The notes: a model not told the origin generated them from the letters alone. A stretch of 64,000 bases of DNA from Streptoverticillium olivoreticuli subsp. olivoreticuli (GCF_003391135.1 NZ_CP031455.1:6971501-7035500), one strand, 5' to 3'. Positions 44,538 through 53,258 are shown, numbered from the stretch's first letter. Program-made: numbers and translations.

Positions 44538-46015
44538 CCCACCGCCCCGACGCGGGCACCGCGCCACCGCCCGGCCCCCCGCCGGGCTGTCCCGCACACC
44601 AGGCGCCCACCCCCCTGCACGGGCCGGACTTCGCCGCCGACCCGCACGCCGTCTACCGGCGGCTGCGCGCCCAGGGCCCCGCCTCCCCCGTCGAGCTGGC
44701 GCCCGGTGCCCACGCCACCCTCGTGACCGACTACCGGGCCGCGCTCGACGTCCTGCGCAGCCCCGACAGCTTCGGCAAGGACGCCCGCCGCTGGCGCGCC
44801 CTCGCCGACGGGCGCGTCGCCCCCGACAACCCCGTCGTCCCGATGATGGCCTACCGGCCCAACTGCCTCTTCTCCGACGGCGATGCCCACCGCCGCCTGC
44901 GGGCCGCCGTCACCGACAGCCTCTCCCGGATCGACCCCAACGCCCTGCGCGGCTACGTCGAGCGCAGCGCCGACACCCTCATCGACCGGTTCGCGACCCT
45001 CGGCGAGGCCGACCTCCTCGGCTCCTACGCCAAGATGCTGCCCCTCCTCGTCTTCCAGCAGCTCTTCGGCTGCCCGCCCGAGATCGGCGACCGGCTCGTC
45101 GAGGGCTTCTCCGGGATCTTCGACGGCGTCGACCACGAGCGCGCCGACGCCCTCATCACCCAGAGCCTCGTCGAACTCGTCGGCCTCAAGCACGTCAAGC
45201 CCGGCGCGGACATGACGTCCTGGCTGATGGCCCACCCCGCCCGGCTCACCGACGAGGAGATGCTCCACCAACTCGTCGTCCTCATCGGCGCCGGCACCGA
45301 GCCCCAGCAGAACCTCATCGCCAACGCCCTGCGGCTGCTGCTCTCCGACGACCGCTTCGCGGGCGACCTCGCCGGCGGCAGCATGCCCGTCGAGGACGCC
45401 CTGGACGAGGTCCTCTGGCTCGACCCGCCGATGGCCAACTACGGCGTCCACTACCCCCTCCACGACCTCGACCTCGGCGGCGTGCCGCTGCGCGCCGGGG
45501 AGCCCGTCGTGGTGAGCTTCGCCGCCGCCAACACCGACCCCGCCCTGCTGTCCGACCAGCGCGCGGGCAACCGCGCCCACCTCGCCTGGAGCGCGGGCCC
45601 GCACACCTGCCCCGCCAAGGACGCCGCCCGGCTGATCGCCGCCGTGGCCGTCGAGAAGCTCCTCGACCGCCTCCCCGACCTCGAACTGGCCGTCCCCGTC
45701 GACCGCCTGGTCTGGCGGCCCGGCCCCTTCCACCGCGCCCTGACCGCCCTGCCCGTGCGCTTCCCGCCCGTGCACCCGACCCGGCCCGCGCCCGCACCGG
45801 CGGGCCCCCACGCACAGCCGCACCATCAGCCCCCTCACCAGCATCAGCCTCACCAGTCGGCCGACACCCCTGGAGACAGTCGATGGACCGCCAGCTCGCC
45901 CCCCTCCGGATCGATCCCACAGGCCGCGACATCCACGGCGAGGCCGCCCGCATCCGGGACCGGGGAGCCGCGACGCCCGTGGAGCTTCCTGGCGGAGTGG
46001 TGGCGTGGGCAGTGA
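44534..46015 (+). CDS. Cytochrome P450, CYP157-like, lacking the EXXR motif
   Basis: This 493-residue conservon-linked P450 (CvnE position) has its proximal Cys in LAWSAGPHTCPAKDAARL (about C359). The I-helix reads VLIGAGTEPQQNL instead of the usual AGxxTT. The K-helix reads DEVLWLDPP, so the Arg of EXXR is replaced by Trp. This exception is known for CYP157 proteins in Streptomyces conservons. The C-terminus is extended by about 80 low-complexity residues (His/Gln/Pro run, then Ser/Pro-rich) that overlap the next P450 gene by 133 bases. The GTG start is coupled to the GTPase stop. Confidence 0.9.
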   Translation: MTHRPDAGTAPPPGPPPGCPAHQAPTPLHGPDFAADPHAVYRRLRAQGPASPVELAPGAHATLVTDYRAALDVLRSPDSFGKDARRWRALADGRVAPDNPVVPMMAYRPNCLFSDGDAHRRLRAAVTDSLSRIDPNALRGYVERSADTLIDRFATLGEADLLGSYAKMLPLLVFQQLFGCPPEIGDRLVEGFSGIFDGVDHERADALITQSLVELVGLKHVKPGADMTSWLMAHPARLTDEEMLHQLVVLIGAGTEPQQNLIANALRLLLSDDRFAGDLAGGSMPVEDALDEVLWLDPPMANYGVHYPLHDLDLGGVPLRAGEPVVVSFAAANTDPALLSDQRAGNRAHLAWSAGPHTCPAKDAARLIAAVAVEKLLDRLPDLELAVPVDRLVWRPGPFHRALTALPVRFPPVHPTRPAPAPAGPHAQPHHQPPHQHQPHQSADTPGDSRWTASSPPSGSIPQAATSTARPPASGTGEPRRPWSFLAEWWRGQ

Positions 46016-47112
46016 CCACCCAGCCCCTCCTCAAGCAGCTCCTCACCGACCCCCGCGTCTCCAAGGACCCGCGGCAGCACTGGCCGGCCTGGATCAACGG
46101 TGAGATCTCGCCGGAGTGGCCCCTGTTCACCTGGGTCGCCGTGCAGAACATGTTCACCGCCTACGGCGGCAACCACAAACGGCTGCGCACCCTCGTCTCC
46201 AAGGCCTTCACCGCCCGCCGCACCGCCGCCCTGCGCCCCCGCGTCGAGCAGCTGACCGCGGGCCTCCTCGACGAGCTCGCCGCCCGCCCGCACGGCACCC
46301 CCGTCGACCTCCGCGAGGACTACGCCTACCCCATCCCCATCCAGGTGATCTGCGAGCTCTTCGGCGTCACCGACGAGGACACCCGCGAGGGCCTGCGGGC
46401 CTGCGTCGACAGCATCTTCCACACCTCCGCCGACCCCGACGAGGTCACCGCCACCCACACCCGCATCTACGAGGTCCTCGGCGGACTGGTCGCCGCCAAG
46501 CGCGCCACCCCCGGCGACGACATGACCAGCATCCTGATCTCCGCCCGCGAGGAGGACGGCTCCCGGCTCAGCGAACAGGAGCTCGTCGACACCCTGTTGC
46601 TCGTCATCAGCGCCGGGCACGAGACCACCGTCAACCTCCTCGACAACGCCATTCACGCCCTCCTCACCCACCCCGACCAGCTCGCCCTCGTGCGCGACGG
46701 CCGGGCCGACTGGGACGACGTGATCGAGGAGACCCTCCGCTGCCAGGCCCCCGTCGCCAACCTGCCGCTGCGCTACGCCACCGACGACATCGAGCTCGAC
46801 GGCCTCACCCTCCGCAAGGGCGACGCCATCGTCGCCGCCTACGCCGCCGCCGGCCGCGACCCGGACCTCCACGGCCCCGGCGCCGACCGCTTCGACCTCA
46901 CCCGCGTCACCAAGGAACACCTCGCCTTCGGCCACGGCGTCCACTACTGCCTCGGCGCGCCCCTCGCGAAGCTCGAAGCGGCCGTCGCCCTGCCCGCCCT
47001 CTTCGAACGCTTTCCCCGCCTGCGGCTCGCGGCCGACCCCGGCGAGCTGCGGCCCGTCGAGTCGTTCATCTCCAACGGACACCGCACCCTGCCCGCCCTC
47101 CTGCACGGCTGA
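45883..47112 (+). CDS. Cytochrome P450, CYP154-like
   Basis: This 409-residue canonical P450 has an I-helix (VISAGHETTVNLL), a K-helix EETLRCQAP with intact EXXR, and haem loop FGHGVHYCLGAPLAKLE (about C356). The N-terminus (MDRQLAPLRIDPTGRDIHGE) matches the CYP154 style. The ATG has GGAGA upstream, inside the 3' end of the preceding P450 gene. CYP157/CYP154 pairs at the end of conservons are recurrent in Streptomyces; substrates are largely unknown, and the redox partners are not encoded here. Confidence 0.92.
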   Translation: MDRQLAPLRIDPTGRDIHGEAARIRDRGAATPVELPGGVVAWAVTTQPLLKQLLTDPRVSKDPRQHWPAWINGEISPEWPLFTWVAVQNMFTAYGGNHKRLRTLVSKAFTARRTAALRPRVEQLTAGLLDELAARPHGTPVDLREDYAYPIPIQVICELFGVTDEDTREGLRACVDSIFHTSADPDEVTATHTRIYEVLGGLVAAKRATPGDDMTSILISAREEDGSRLSEQELVDTLLLVISAGHETTVNLLDNAIHALLTHPDQLALVRDGRADWDDVIEETLRCQAPVANLPLRYATDDIELDGLTLRKGDAIVAAYAAAGRDPDLHGPGADRFDLTRVTKEHLAFGHGVHYCLGAPLAKLEAAVALPALFERFPRLRLAADPGELRPVESFISNGHRTLPALLHG

Positions 47113-47147
47113 CCAGGCGTTCATCAGGACCAACCGTGATCGACAAG

Positions 47148-47193
47148 CCTCCGGGGCGGGAATGCGGCGTGCGCCACATTCCCGCCCCGGAGG
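47148..47193. terminator. Long hairpin after the conservon operon
   Basis: Perfect 17-bp inverted repeat CCTCCGGGGCGGGAATG / CATTCCCGCCCCGGAGG. The 12-base loop can pair further (GGCG-TG-CGCC). It is the probable terminator of the cvn-P450 operon, immediately upstream of the permease promoter. Confidence 0.78.
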
Positions 47194-47225
47194 GTGGCGG
47201 GTACACACGATCAATACGGAACCCT

Positions 47226-47231
47226 TACGAT
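47226..47231 (+). promoter_or_regulatory. Putative -10 box for a leaderless permease mRNA
   Basis: TACGAT lies 7 bases before the GTG at 47239 and there is no Shine-Dalgarno. This spacing is characteristic of leaderless transcripts in actinomycetes. No convincing -35 box is visible. Confidence 0.35.
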
Positions 47232-47238
47232 CCTCTGC

Positions 47239-49302
47239 GTGTCCAAATTGACCGACCTGCCGAAACGGATCCTCATCGGCCGGGCGCTGCACAGCAACAA
47301 GCTGGGCGAGACCCTTCTCCCCAAACGCATCGCGCTCCCCGTCTTCGCTTCCGACCCGCTCTCCTCCGTGGCGTACGCGCCGGGCGAAGTGCTGCTCGTC
47401 CTGTCCGTGGCAGGTGTGTCCGCCTACCACTTCAGCCCCTGGATCGCCGTGGCGGTCGTGGTGCTGATGTTCACGGTGGTCGCCTCGTACCGCCAGAACG
47501 TGCACGCCTACCCCAGCGGTGGCGGTGACTACGAGGTCGCCAACGTCAACCTCGGCCCCAAGGCGGGCCTCACCGTCGCCAGCGCCCTGCTCGTCGACTA
47601 CGTCCTGACCGTCGCGGTCTCCATCGCCTCCGGCATCGAGAACCTCGGCTCCGCCATCCCCTTCGTCGTCGAACACAAGACGGCCTGCGCCATCGGCGTG
47701 ATCGTCCTGCTCACGCTGATGAACCTGCGCGGCGTGCGGGAGTCCGGCAAGCTCTTCGCCATCCCGACCTACGTCTTCGTCGGCGGCGTCTTCATCATGA
47801 TCGCCTGGGGCGCCTACCGCGGCCTGGTCGCGGGCGACACCATGAAGGCCCCCACCGCCGACTACACCATCAGCGCCGAGCACCAGGGCCTGGCCGGCTT
47901 CGCCCTCGTCTTCCTGCTGCTGCGCGCCTTCTCCTCCGGCTGCGCCGCCCTCACCGGCGTCGAGGCCATCAGCAACGGCGTCCCCGCGTTCCGCAAGCCC
48001 AAGAGCAAGAACGCGGCCTCCACGCTCGCCCTCATGGGCGGCCTCGCGGTCACCATGTTCTGCGGCATCATCGCGCTCGCCATGGCCACCAAGGTCCGGA
48101 TGGCCGAGCACCCCGCCACCGAGCTGCTGAACAACGGCAAGCCCGTCGGCTCCGGCTACACCCAGAACCCGGTGATCTCCCAGGTCGCCGAGGCGGTCTT
48201 CGGCAACGGCTCGTTCCTCTTCATCGTGCTCGCCGCCGCCACCGCCCTCGTCCTCTTCCTGGCCGCCAACACCGCGTACAACGGCTTCCCGCTGCTCGGC
48301 TCGATCCTCGCCCAGGACCGCTACCTGCCGCGCCAGCTGCACACCCGCGGCGACCGGCTCGCCTTCTCCAACGGCATCGTGCTGCTCGCCGGCGCCGCCG
48401 CCGTCCTCACCTACATCTACGGCGCGGACTCCACCAAGCTGATCCAGCTGTACATCGTCGGCGTCTTCGTGTCCTTCACGCTCAGCCAGACCGGCATGGT
48501 GCGGCACTGGAACCGCCACCTGCGCACCGAGACCGACCAGGCCAAGCGCCGCCACATGATGCGCTCCCGGGCCATCAACGCCTTCGGCGCCTTCCTCACC
48601 GGCCTGGTCCTCGTCGTCGTCCTGCTGACGAAGTTCACCCACGGCGCCTGGGTCGCCCTGCTCGGCATGGTGATCTTCTACGCCACCATGACGGCCATCC
48701 GGAAGCACTACGACCGGGTCGCCGAGGAGATCGCCATCGACGAGGAGCCGGGCGACGAGGCCGTACGGCCGTCCCGCGTGCACTCCATCGTCCTGGTCTC
48801 CAAGGTCCACAAGCCGACCCTGCGCGCCCTCGCCTACGCCAAGCTGATGCGCTCCGACACCCTCGAAGCGCTCAGCATCAGCGTCGACCCGGCCGAGACC
48901 AAGGCGCTGCGCGACGAGTGGCACCGCCGCTCCCTCGACGTCCCGCTGAAGGTCCTCGACTCGCCCTACCGCGAGATCACCCGGCCGATCATCGACTACG
49001 TCAAGAGCCTCCGGAAGGAGAGCCCGCGCGACGCGGTCAGCGTCTACATCCCGGAGTACGTGGTCGGCCACTGGTACGAGCACCTGCTGCACAACCAGAG
49101 CGCCCTGCGCCTCAAGGGCCGGCTGCTCTTCACCCCCGGGGTGATGGTCACCTCCGTGCCCTGGCAGCTCGACTCCTCCGAAGCGGCCAAGAAGCGGGCC
49201 CGCAAGCACGCCGAGTGGAACGCCCCGGGCTCCGTCCGTCGCGGCCCCGTCGCGGCGGCGCCCAAGAAGGACAAGAAGGAAAAGGCCGCCACCAAGAAGT
49301 AG
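47239..49302 (+). CDS. APC-superfamily permease, KimA-like potassium importer
   Basis: This 687-residue membrane protein has about 12 membrane segments and a cytoplasmic C-terminal domain of roughly 200 residues. The start of the core, FASDPLSSVAYAPGEVLLVL, then SYRQNVHAYPSGGGDYEVA and ALLVDYVLTVAVSIASGIENL, closely follows the KUP/KimA-type K+ importer pattern. KimA in Bacillus is a c-di-AMP-inhibited K+ importer. The C-terminal part contains VHSIVLVSKVHKPTLRALAYA, a USP-like fold. The Lys-rich tail ends PKKDKKEKAATKK. The GTG start gives no leader. Specificity for K+ is inferred from similarity and from the nearby K+ genes. Confidence 0.85.
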   Translation: MSKLTDLPKRILIGRALHSNKLGETLLPKRIALPVFASDPLSSVAYAPGEVLLVLSVAGVSAYHFSPWIAVAVVVLMFTVVASYRQNVHAYPSGGGDYEVANVNLGPKAGLTVASALLVDYVLTVAVSIASGIENLGSAIPFVVEHKTACAIGVIVLLTLMNLRGVRESGKLFAIPTYVFVGGVFIMIAWGAYRGLVAGDTMKAPTADYTISAEHQGLAGFALVFLLLRAFSSGCAALTGVEAISNGVPAFRKPKSKNAASTLALMGGLAVTMFCGIIALAMATKVRMAEHPATELLNNGKPVGSGYTQNPVISQVAEAVFGNGSFLFIVLAAATALVLFLAANTAYNGFPLLGSILAQDRYLPRQLHTRGDRLAFSNGIVLLAGAAAVLTYIYGADSTKLIQLYIVGVFVSFTLSQTGMVRHWNRHLRTETDQAKRRHMMRSRAINAFGAFLTGLVLVVVLLTKFTHGAWVALLGMVIFYATMTAIRKHYDRVAEEIAIDEEPGDEAVRPSRVHSIVLVSKVHKPTLRALAYAKLMRSDTLEALSISVDPAETKALRDEWHRRSLDVPLKVLDSPYREITRPIIDYVKSLRKESPRDAVSVYIPEYVVGHWYEHLLHNQSALRLKGRLLFTPGVMVTSVPWQLDSSEAAKKRARKHAEWNAPGSVRRGPVAAAPKKDKKEKAATKK

Positions 49303-49387
49303 GCGGCAGGAGCAGGGTGCTGCGGGACGTAGACTGAACGGCTGTTGTCCCGCAGCACCCTCTCACCATCTCTGGAGTCGACCCGCC

Positions 49388-50716
49388 ATGCAGCACGAGA
49401 ACGACGCCTCGCTGGTCGGCCATGAGTACGAGGTCGAGGTCGGCCCGGTCGCCCACGGCGGCCACTGCGTCGCCCGCACCGACTCCGGCCGGGTCCTCTT
49501 CGTCCGCCACGCGCTGCCCGGCGAGCGCATCGTCGCCCGGATCACCGAGGGCGAGTCCACCTCCCGCTTCCTGCGCGCCGACGCCGTCGAGATCCTTCAG
49601 GCGTCCAAGGACCGCGTCGAGGCGCCCTGCCCCTTCTCCGGCCCCGGCAAGTGCGGCGGCTGCGACTGGCAGCACGCCAAGCCGGGCGCCCAGCGGCGCT
49701 TCAAGGGCGAGGTCATCGCCGAGCAGCTCAAGCGCCTCGCGGGCCTCACCCCCGAGGAGGCCGGCTGGGACGGCACGGTGATGCCGGCCGAGGGCGACAA
49801 GCTCCCGGCGGGCGAGGTCCCGGCCTGGCGCACCCGCGTGCAGTACGCGATCGACGCCGAGGGCCACGCCGGACTGCGCAAGCACCGCTCGCACGACGTC
49901 CAGGTCATCGACCACTGCATGATCGCCGCCCCCGGCGTCACCGAGCTCGGCATCGAGAAGCGCGAGTGGCCGCAGATCGCCACCGTCGAGGCCATCGCCG
50001 CCTCCGGCTCCGCCGACCGCCAGGTCATCCTCACCCCCAAGCCCGGCGGCCGCCTCCCCATCGTCGAGCTCGACAAGCCCGTCTCCGTGCTGCGCGTCGG
50101 CGAGAAGGACAAGGCCGTCCACCGCGTCCACGGCCGCCCCTTCGTCCGCGAGCGCGCCGACGAGCGTACGTACCGCGTCGGCGAGGGCGGCTTCTGGCAG
50201 GTCCACCCGCAGGCCGCCGACACGCTGATCAAGGCCGTCATGCAGGGCCTGATGCCCCGCAAGAACGACATGGCCCTCGACCTCTACTGCGGCGTCGGCC
50301 TCTTCGCCGGAGCCCTCGGCGAGCGCATCACGGACAAGGGCGCGGTCCTCGGCATCGAGTCGAGCAAGCGCGCGGTGGAGGACGCCCGCCACAACCTCCA
50401 GGACCTCGACCGAGTCCGCATCGAGCAGGGCAAGGTCGAACAGGTCCTCCCGCGCACGGGCATCGACCGCGCCGACATCATCGTCCTCGACCCGCCGCGA
50501 GCGGGCGCGGGCAAGCAGACGGTCCGCCACCTGGCTTCCCTGGGCGCGCGCCGCATCGCGTACGTGGCGTGCGACCCGGCGGCCCTGGCGCGCGACCTCG
50601 CGTACTTCGCGGAGGAGGGCTACAAGCCGGTGACGCTGCGGGCGTTCGATCTTTTCCCGATGACGCATCACGTTGAATGCGTCGCGATCCTCAAGCCCAC
50701 AGGAAACTGCGTCTGA
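49388..50716 (+). CDS. TRAM-domain RNA uracil-5-methyltransferase (RumA/TrmA family)
   Basis: This 442-residue SAM-dependent enzyme probably makes m5U in rRNA or tRNA. The N-terminal TRAM domain spans about residues 8-65. The Fe-S cysteines are in APCPFSGPGKCGGCDWQH. The SAM-binding region contains LDLYCGVGLFAGAL, followed by VLGIESSKRAVEDA and the IVLDPPRAGAGK loop. The nucleophilic Cys is in YVACDPAALARDLAY. Its last residues, ILKPTGNCV, are immediately followed by the accessory island. I suspect the extreme C-terminus was altered by an integration event. The ATG follows CTGGAGTCG. Confidence 0.92.
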   Translation: MQHENDASLVGHEYEVEVGPVAHGGHCVARTDSGRVLFVRHALPGERIVARITEGESTSRFLRADAVEILQASKDRVEAPCPFSGPGKCGGCDWQHAKPGAQRRFKGEVIAEQLKRLAGLTPEEAGWDGTVMPAEGDKLPAGEVPAWRTRVQYAIDAEGHAGLRKHRSHDVQVIDHCMIAAPGVTELGIEKREWPQIATVEAIAASGSADRQVILTPKPGGRLPIVELDKPVSVLRVGEKDKAVHRVHGRPFVRERADERTYRVGEGGFWQVHPQAADTLIKAVMQGLMPRKNDMALDLYCGVGLFAGALGERITDKGAVLGIESSKRAVEDARHNLQDLDRVRIEQGKVEQVLPRTGIDRADIIVLDPPRAGAGKQTVRHLASLGARRIAYVACDPAALARDLAYFAEEGYKPVTLRAFDLFPMTHHVECVAILKPTGNCV

Positions 50717-50989
50717 CCTGCGGTTTTACCCGGTGTGCATTATGTGCGCTATGGGCGTTAGGGGCGAATTTCTGACGCTGAAATGACGCTCGTGACGCTC
50801 TCCTGACGCTCGTTCTGATGGGGCGATAGCTGGCTGATCGCGCAGGTCATGCCGGGTGGGAGGCGTGCTCCCGAGGACTGTCTTTGCGGGAACTTGAAGG
50901 AAGGTGGCCGGGTTCCAGCGCTGCTGGTTGCGGTGGCAGGCGCGCTCCCGCCGCGCTTTGGCGGGCCGGACGTCTGGCGGTGCGGGTGC
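50717..50989. other. Island left boundary: 273-base spacer with four TGACGCT repeats
   Basis: The DNA after the methyltransferase stop is abruptly more AT-rich. It carries four direct repeats of TGACGCT starting at 50773, 50784, 50793 and 50804. No tRNA is visible. A 76-codon frame at 50849-51079 lacks conserved features and overlaps the next gene on the other strand; I do not accept it. Confidence 0.55.
50773..50810 (+). repeat. Four direct TGACGCT repeats
   Basis: Copies at 50773-50779, 50784-50790, 50793-50799 and 50804-50810, with start-to-start distances of 11, 9 and 11 bases, about one helical turn each. The close phasing suggests a protein-binding array such as recombinase arm sites, iterons or an operator. 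Confidence 0.7.
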
Positions 50990-52402
50990 TCAGTAGGTGG
51001 GGCCGTACGGGCTCCAGCCGCGCAAGAATGGCTTGAGATCCTCGAGGCGGGGCTCAGGGACTGCGGGCAGCAACGGTGAACCGTTGAAGGGGTTCAGGTG
51101 TTGCACGTGGCTCTCTGCCCATGCGATCCATGTCTCGGCTTCGTCCCTGGCCGGTCCGGTCGGTAGAGCCTCTGCGTGGAGGCGGAGCGCGCTGATGTAC
51201 TCGGCCAAGCCCGCTGCGTGACGCCACGCTCCTTCCTGCGCTTCGAGGTGCTGGCCGCGGTATGCCTCCGCGTACTGGATGCGGGCTTCTTCCATGGCGG
51301 TTTCCCAGCGGATGCGCTTCTGGCGTGCCGCTTCGATCTCGTCCTGGCGTCTGCGTTCGGCGGCTTCGCCGCGGAGGGTGACCTCGTGGGCGATCTCGGC
51401 GAGCTGGTCTTCGAGGGTGCGGCCGGGGGTGTCGGCCCATTCGCTCGCCCGGTGCGGTTGGCCGCCGCTGAGGACGAAGCGGAGCCGTTCGGACGGGGTG
51501 TAGTCGAAGCGGGGGATCCTGATCCAGGAGTACTTCTTGGCCTCGGCGAGTTCCTTCTCGGTGGCGACGTGCTCGGTCCGGTCCTGCTCCTGGAGGACGA
51601 GGAACCCCACAGTCTGGCCCTGTGCGGTAATGGTGAAGTGAGGAGTTGCTCTGCGGCGGCGATGAGACGGAGGGGCGGAGCCGGTCTGTCCTGCCGAACT
51701 GGAGTGTCCTTCGGTCTCGGTGGCGGTGATCAGCGCCTGGATGAGCCGGAGGGCACGTCCTTGGACGGGCTTGGTCAGGCCCAGCGGCTGGGGTTCGTTC
51801 TGCATGGCCCGGACCACGGCGTGGGGCCGCGTGAGCCGAGAGGGAACGGGGACGGGTGCGAGGACGGCGAGGCGCCAGGCGGGGATGTCGACCAGTTTGA
51901 TTTCGTACCCGCCACGGCACCAGCCCCCGTACAGCTCCTTCGTCTCCGGGATCCTTCCGGACCTGCGTGCCGCGGCGACGCGGGACGGCCACTTCTCCAG
52001 GTCCGGACCGCTGCCGCTCTTGACGATCCGGCCGCCGGTCTCCGCGAGCTCCTGCAACAGCTGCTCCGTGAACGTTACGCGAGGCTGTGATGGAGGGCTT
52101 GGCTTCCGCCCGGCGGCCGGGGCTTCCTGCGTCCGAGCGGACGGGGGCTGCGGAGCAGCGGCCTGCGCCTTCCGTGGGCGAGACCCGCGGGGAGGGTACG
52201 TGCCGTGCGCCAGATAGTGCTGGCCGGCGCTCGTCAGGGCGACGCTCCACTGCCCGCCCTTCCGGGAGACCGTGACCAGGCCCCGGTTCTGCAGTGCCTG
52301 ACAGGTGGTCTTGTAGGAGCTGGTCTTCCAAACGCCGGCAGGGCACCCGTCTTCCACCCACTGCAGCACCGAGAGTTGCCGCTCATTGACCTGCCGTTCC
52401 AA
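50990..52402 (-). CDS. Unknown protein with N-terminal winged helix and C-terminal coiled coil
   Basis: This 470-residue protein starts with TTG at 52402 (AAGGCGGGA upstream); no ATG start fits. Residues 1-70 form a winged-helix DNA-binding-like domain (NERQLSVLQWVEDGCPAGVW, ALQNRGLVTVSRKGGQW). A low-complexity linker follows. A middle domain contains PHFTITAQGQTVGFLVLQEQ and KYSWIRIPRFDYTPSERLRFVL. A long charged helix (ERRRQDEIEAARQKRIRWET) and a terminal helical domain ending GWSPYGPTY complete it. I do not recognise the family. It belongs to the accessory island and lies on the same strand as the PIWI-RE operon; a role as DNA-binding accessory protein is possible. Confidence 0.72.
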   Translation of the reverse strand: MERQVNERQLSVLQWVEDGCPAGVWKTSSYKTTCQALQNRGLVTVSRKGGQWSVALTSAGQHYLAHGTYPPRGSRPRKAQAAAPQPPSARTQEAPAAGRKPSPPSQPRVTFTEQLLQELAETGGRIVKSGSGPDLEKWPSRVAAARRSGRIPETKELYGGWCRGGYEIKLVDIPAWRLAVLAPVPVPSRLTRPHAVVRAMQNEPQPLGLTKPVQGRALRLIQALITATETEGHSSSAGQTGSAPPSHRRRRATPHFTITAQGQTVGFLVLQEQDRTEHVATEKELAEAKKYSWIRIPRFDYTPSERLRFVLSGGQPHRASEWADTPGRTLEDQLAEIAHEVTLRGEAAERRRQDEIEAARQKRIRWETAMEEARIQYAEAYRGQHLEAQEGAWRHAAGLAEYISALRLHAEALPTGPARDEAETWIAWAESHVQHLNPFNGSPLLPAVPEPRLEDLKPFLRGWSPYGPTY

Positions 52403-52611
52403 TGTCCCGCCTTCGACTCGAGGCTGAAGTACGACGGCGGCATGTTGTCAGTTCCGTTCGTCAGCGACGGGTGGTTCGAAACAATTCGCTCGAACGAGCG
52501 GGGGTGACGTGGACCGTGCCTATATCCGCGCGGGCGGCATCTTCACCGTTGCCGTCAGCTCGGCCTCCGTGACCTGCTGGCGAGTCAGCCCAGTGGCTTC
52601 GGTCGGGACCT

Positions 52612-53133
52612 TCAGTCACTGAACTTCGCGCGCAAGCGTTCGTTCTCCTTCTCCAGCGTCTTAACACGTCGTTCGAGTTCGGCTCGTGTCGGCTTCTTCG
52701 GCGGCGGAGGCAGGGGTTCTGTTGCTTCCGGTGGCTCGCCACGCAGTCCGATGGGTTCGAAGGCCACGATCGTTCGGCGGTCTTCCCCGCACTCCGAACA
52801 TCGCCTGCCGTATGACCCGGCGGAGAGGGGGTCGGTGTACGTGTAGTGCGCCTCCGTCTCGATGATGTGGCCGCAGTACAGCCGGACACGCCACCGCATG
52901 ATCTCGTGGTCGGCCTTCTTGAAAGACTGCATCAGCTTCGCGACGTTCTCGAACGCCTGGCGGCGACGCTCTGCCCTCGCCGGGTCTGCCCGGCATTCGG
53001 CGTCGTCCTCCTCGACTTGACGCCGAGCCCACTCGCTGATCTCCTCGCTCTGCTTCTGACGGCTGTGGTCCCTGCGGGTGAGTTCATACTCCTCCAACGG
53101 AACGCCGCTGCTCCGGTATTCGACTTCGCGCAT
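52612..53133 (-). CDS. Unknown zinc-ribbon and coiled-coil protein
   Basis: This 173-residue protein runs from the ATG at 53133 (a TTG at 53190 would extend it). A charged helical N-terminus (ARRQVEEDDAECRADPARAE) precedes a small zinc-ribbon-like domain: RLYCGHIIETEAHY and RRCSECGEDRRTIVAFEP. A Pro-rich linker and a leucine-zipper-like end, RAELERRVKTLEKENERLRA, follow. The layout, a metal knuckle plus coiled coil, suggests an oligomeric adaptor. No Shine-Dalgarno is obvious. It is upstream of the winged-helix gene on the same strand, separated by 209 bases in which I see nothing. Before the IS630 insertion it lay about 1.6 kb closer to the PIWI-RE operon terminator. Confidence 0.68.
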   Translation of the reverse strand: MREVEYRSSGVPLEEYELTRRDHSRQKQSEEISEWARRQVEEDDAECRADPARAERRRQAFENVAKLMQSFKKADHEIMRWRVRLYCGHIIETEAHYTYTDPLSAGSYGRRCSECGEDRRTIVAFEPIGLRGEPPEATEPLPPPPKKPTRAELERRVKTLEKENERLRAKFSD

Positions 53134-53236
53134 GACGGCCAGCGTAGAAGCGGCGCCTACGCGGCCGTGGGGAAGAACGGTCTTGGTCAACCAGCTTACG
53201 GATTCTGCCCATGAGTGACCGCCGGGGTGCGTACTA

Positions 53237-53258
53237 GTGCTCGATTCCGCTTTGGCGG
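53237..53258 (+). repeat. IS630 left terminal inverted repeat
   Basis: GTGCTCGATTCC followed by GCTTTGGCGG; preceded by target-site TA at 53235-53236. It matches the right end at 18 of 22 positions in inverted orientation. Confidence 0.9.

Noticed and set aside
45850..49209. 1119-codon open frame on the minus strand opposite the P450 and permease genes
   Set aside because: It is antisense to well-supported genes with clear motifs; its translation is low-complexity Gly/Asp/Val-rich, typical of the antisense of GC-rich coding DNA.
50717..50989. tRNA gene as integration site at the island boundary
   Set aside because: No cloverleaf-compatible sequence or T-loop GTTCGAA-type box was found.
50849..51079. 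76-codon ORF after the RumA-like gene
   Set aside because: It overlaps the minus-strand winged-helix gene end, and no conserved feature or Shine-Dalgarno is seen.
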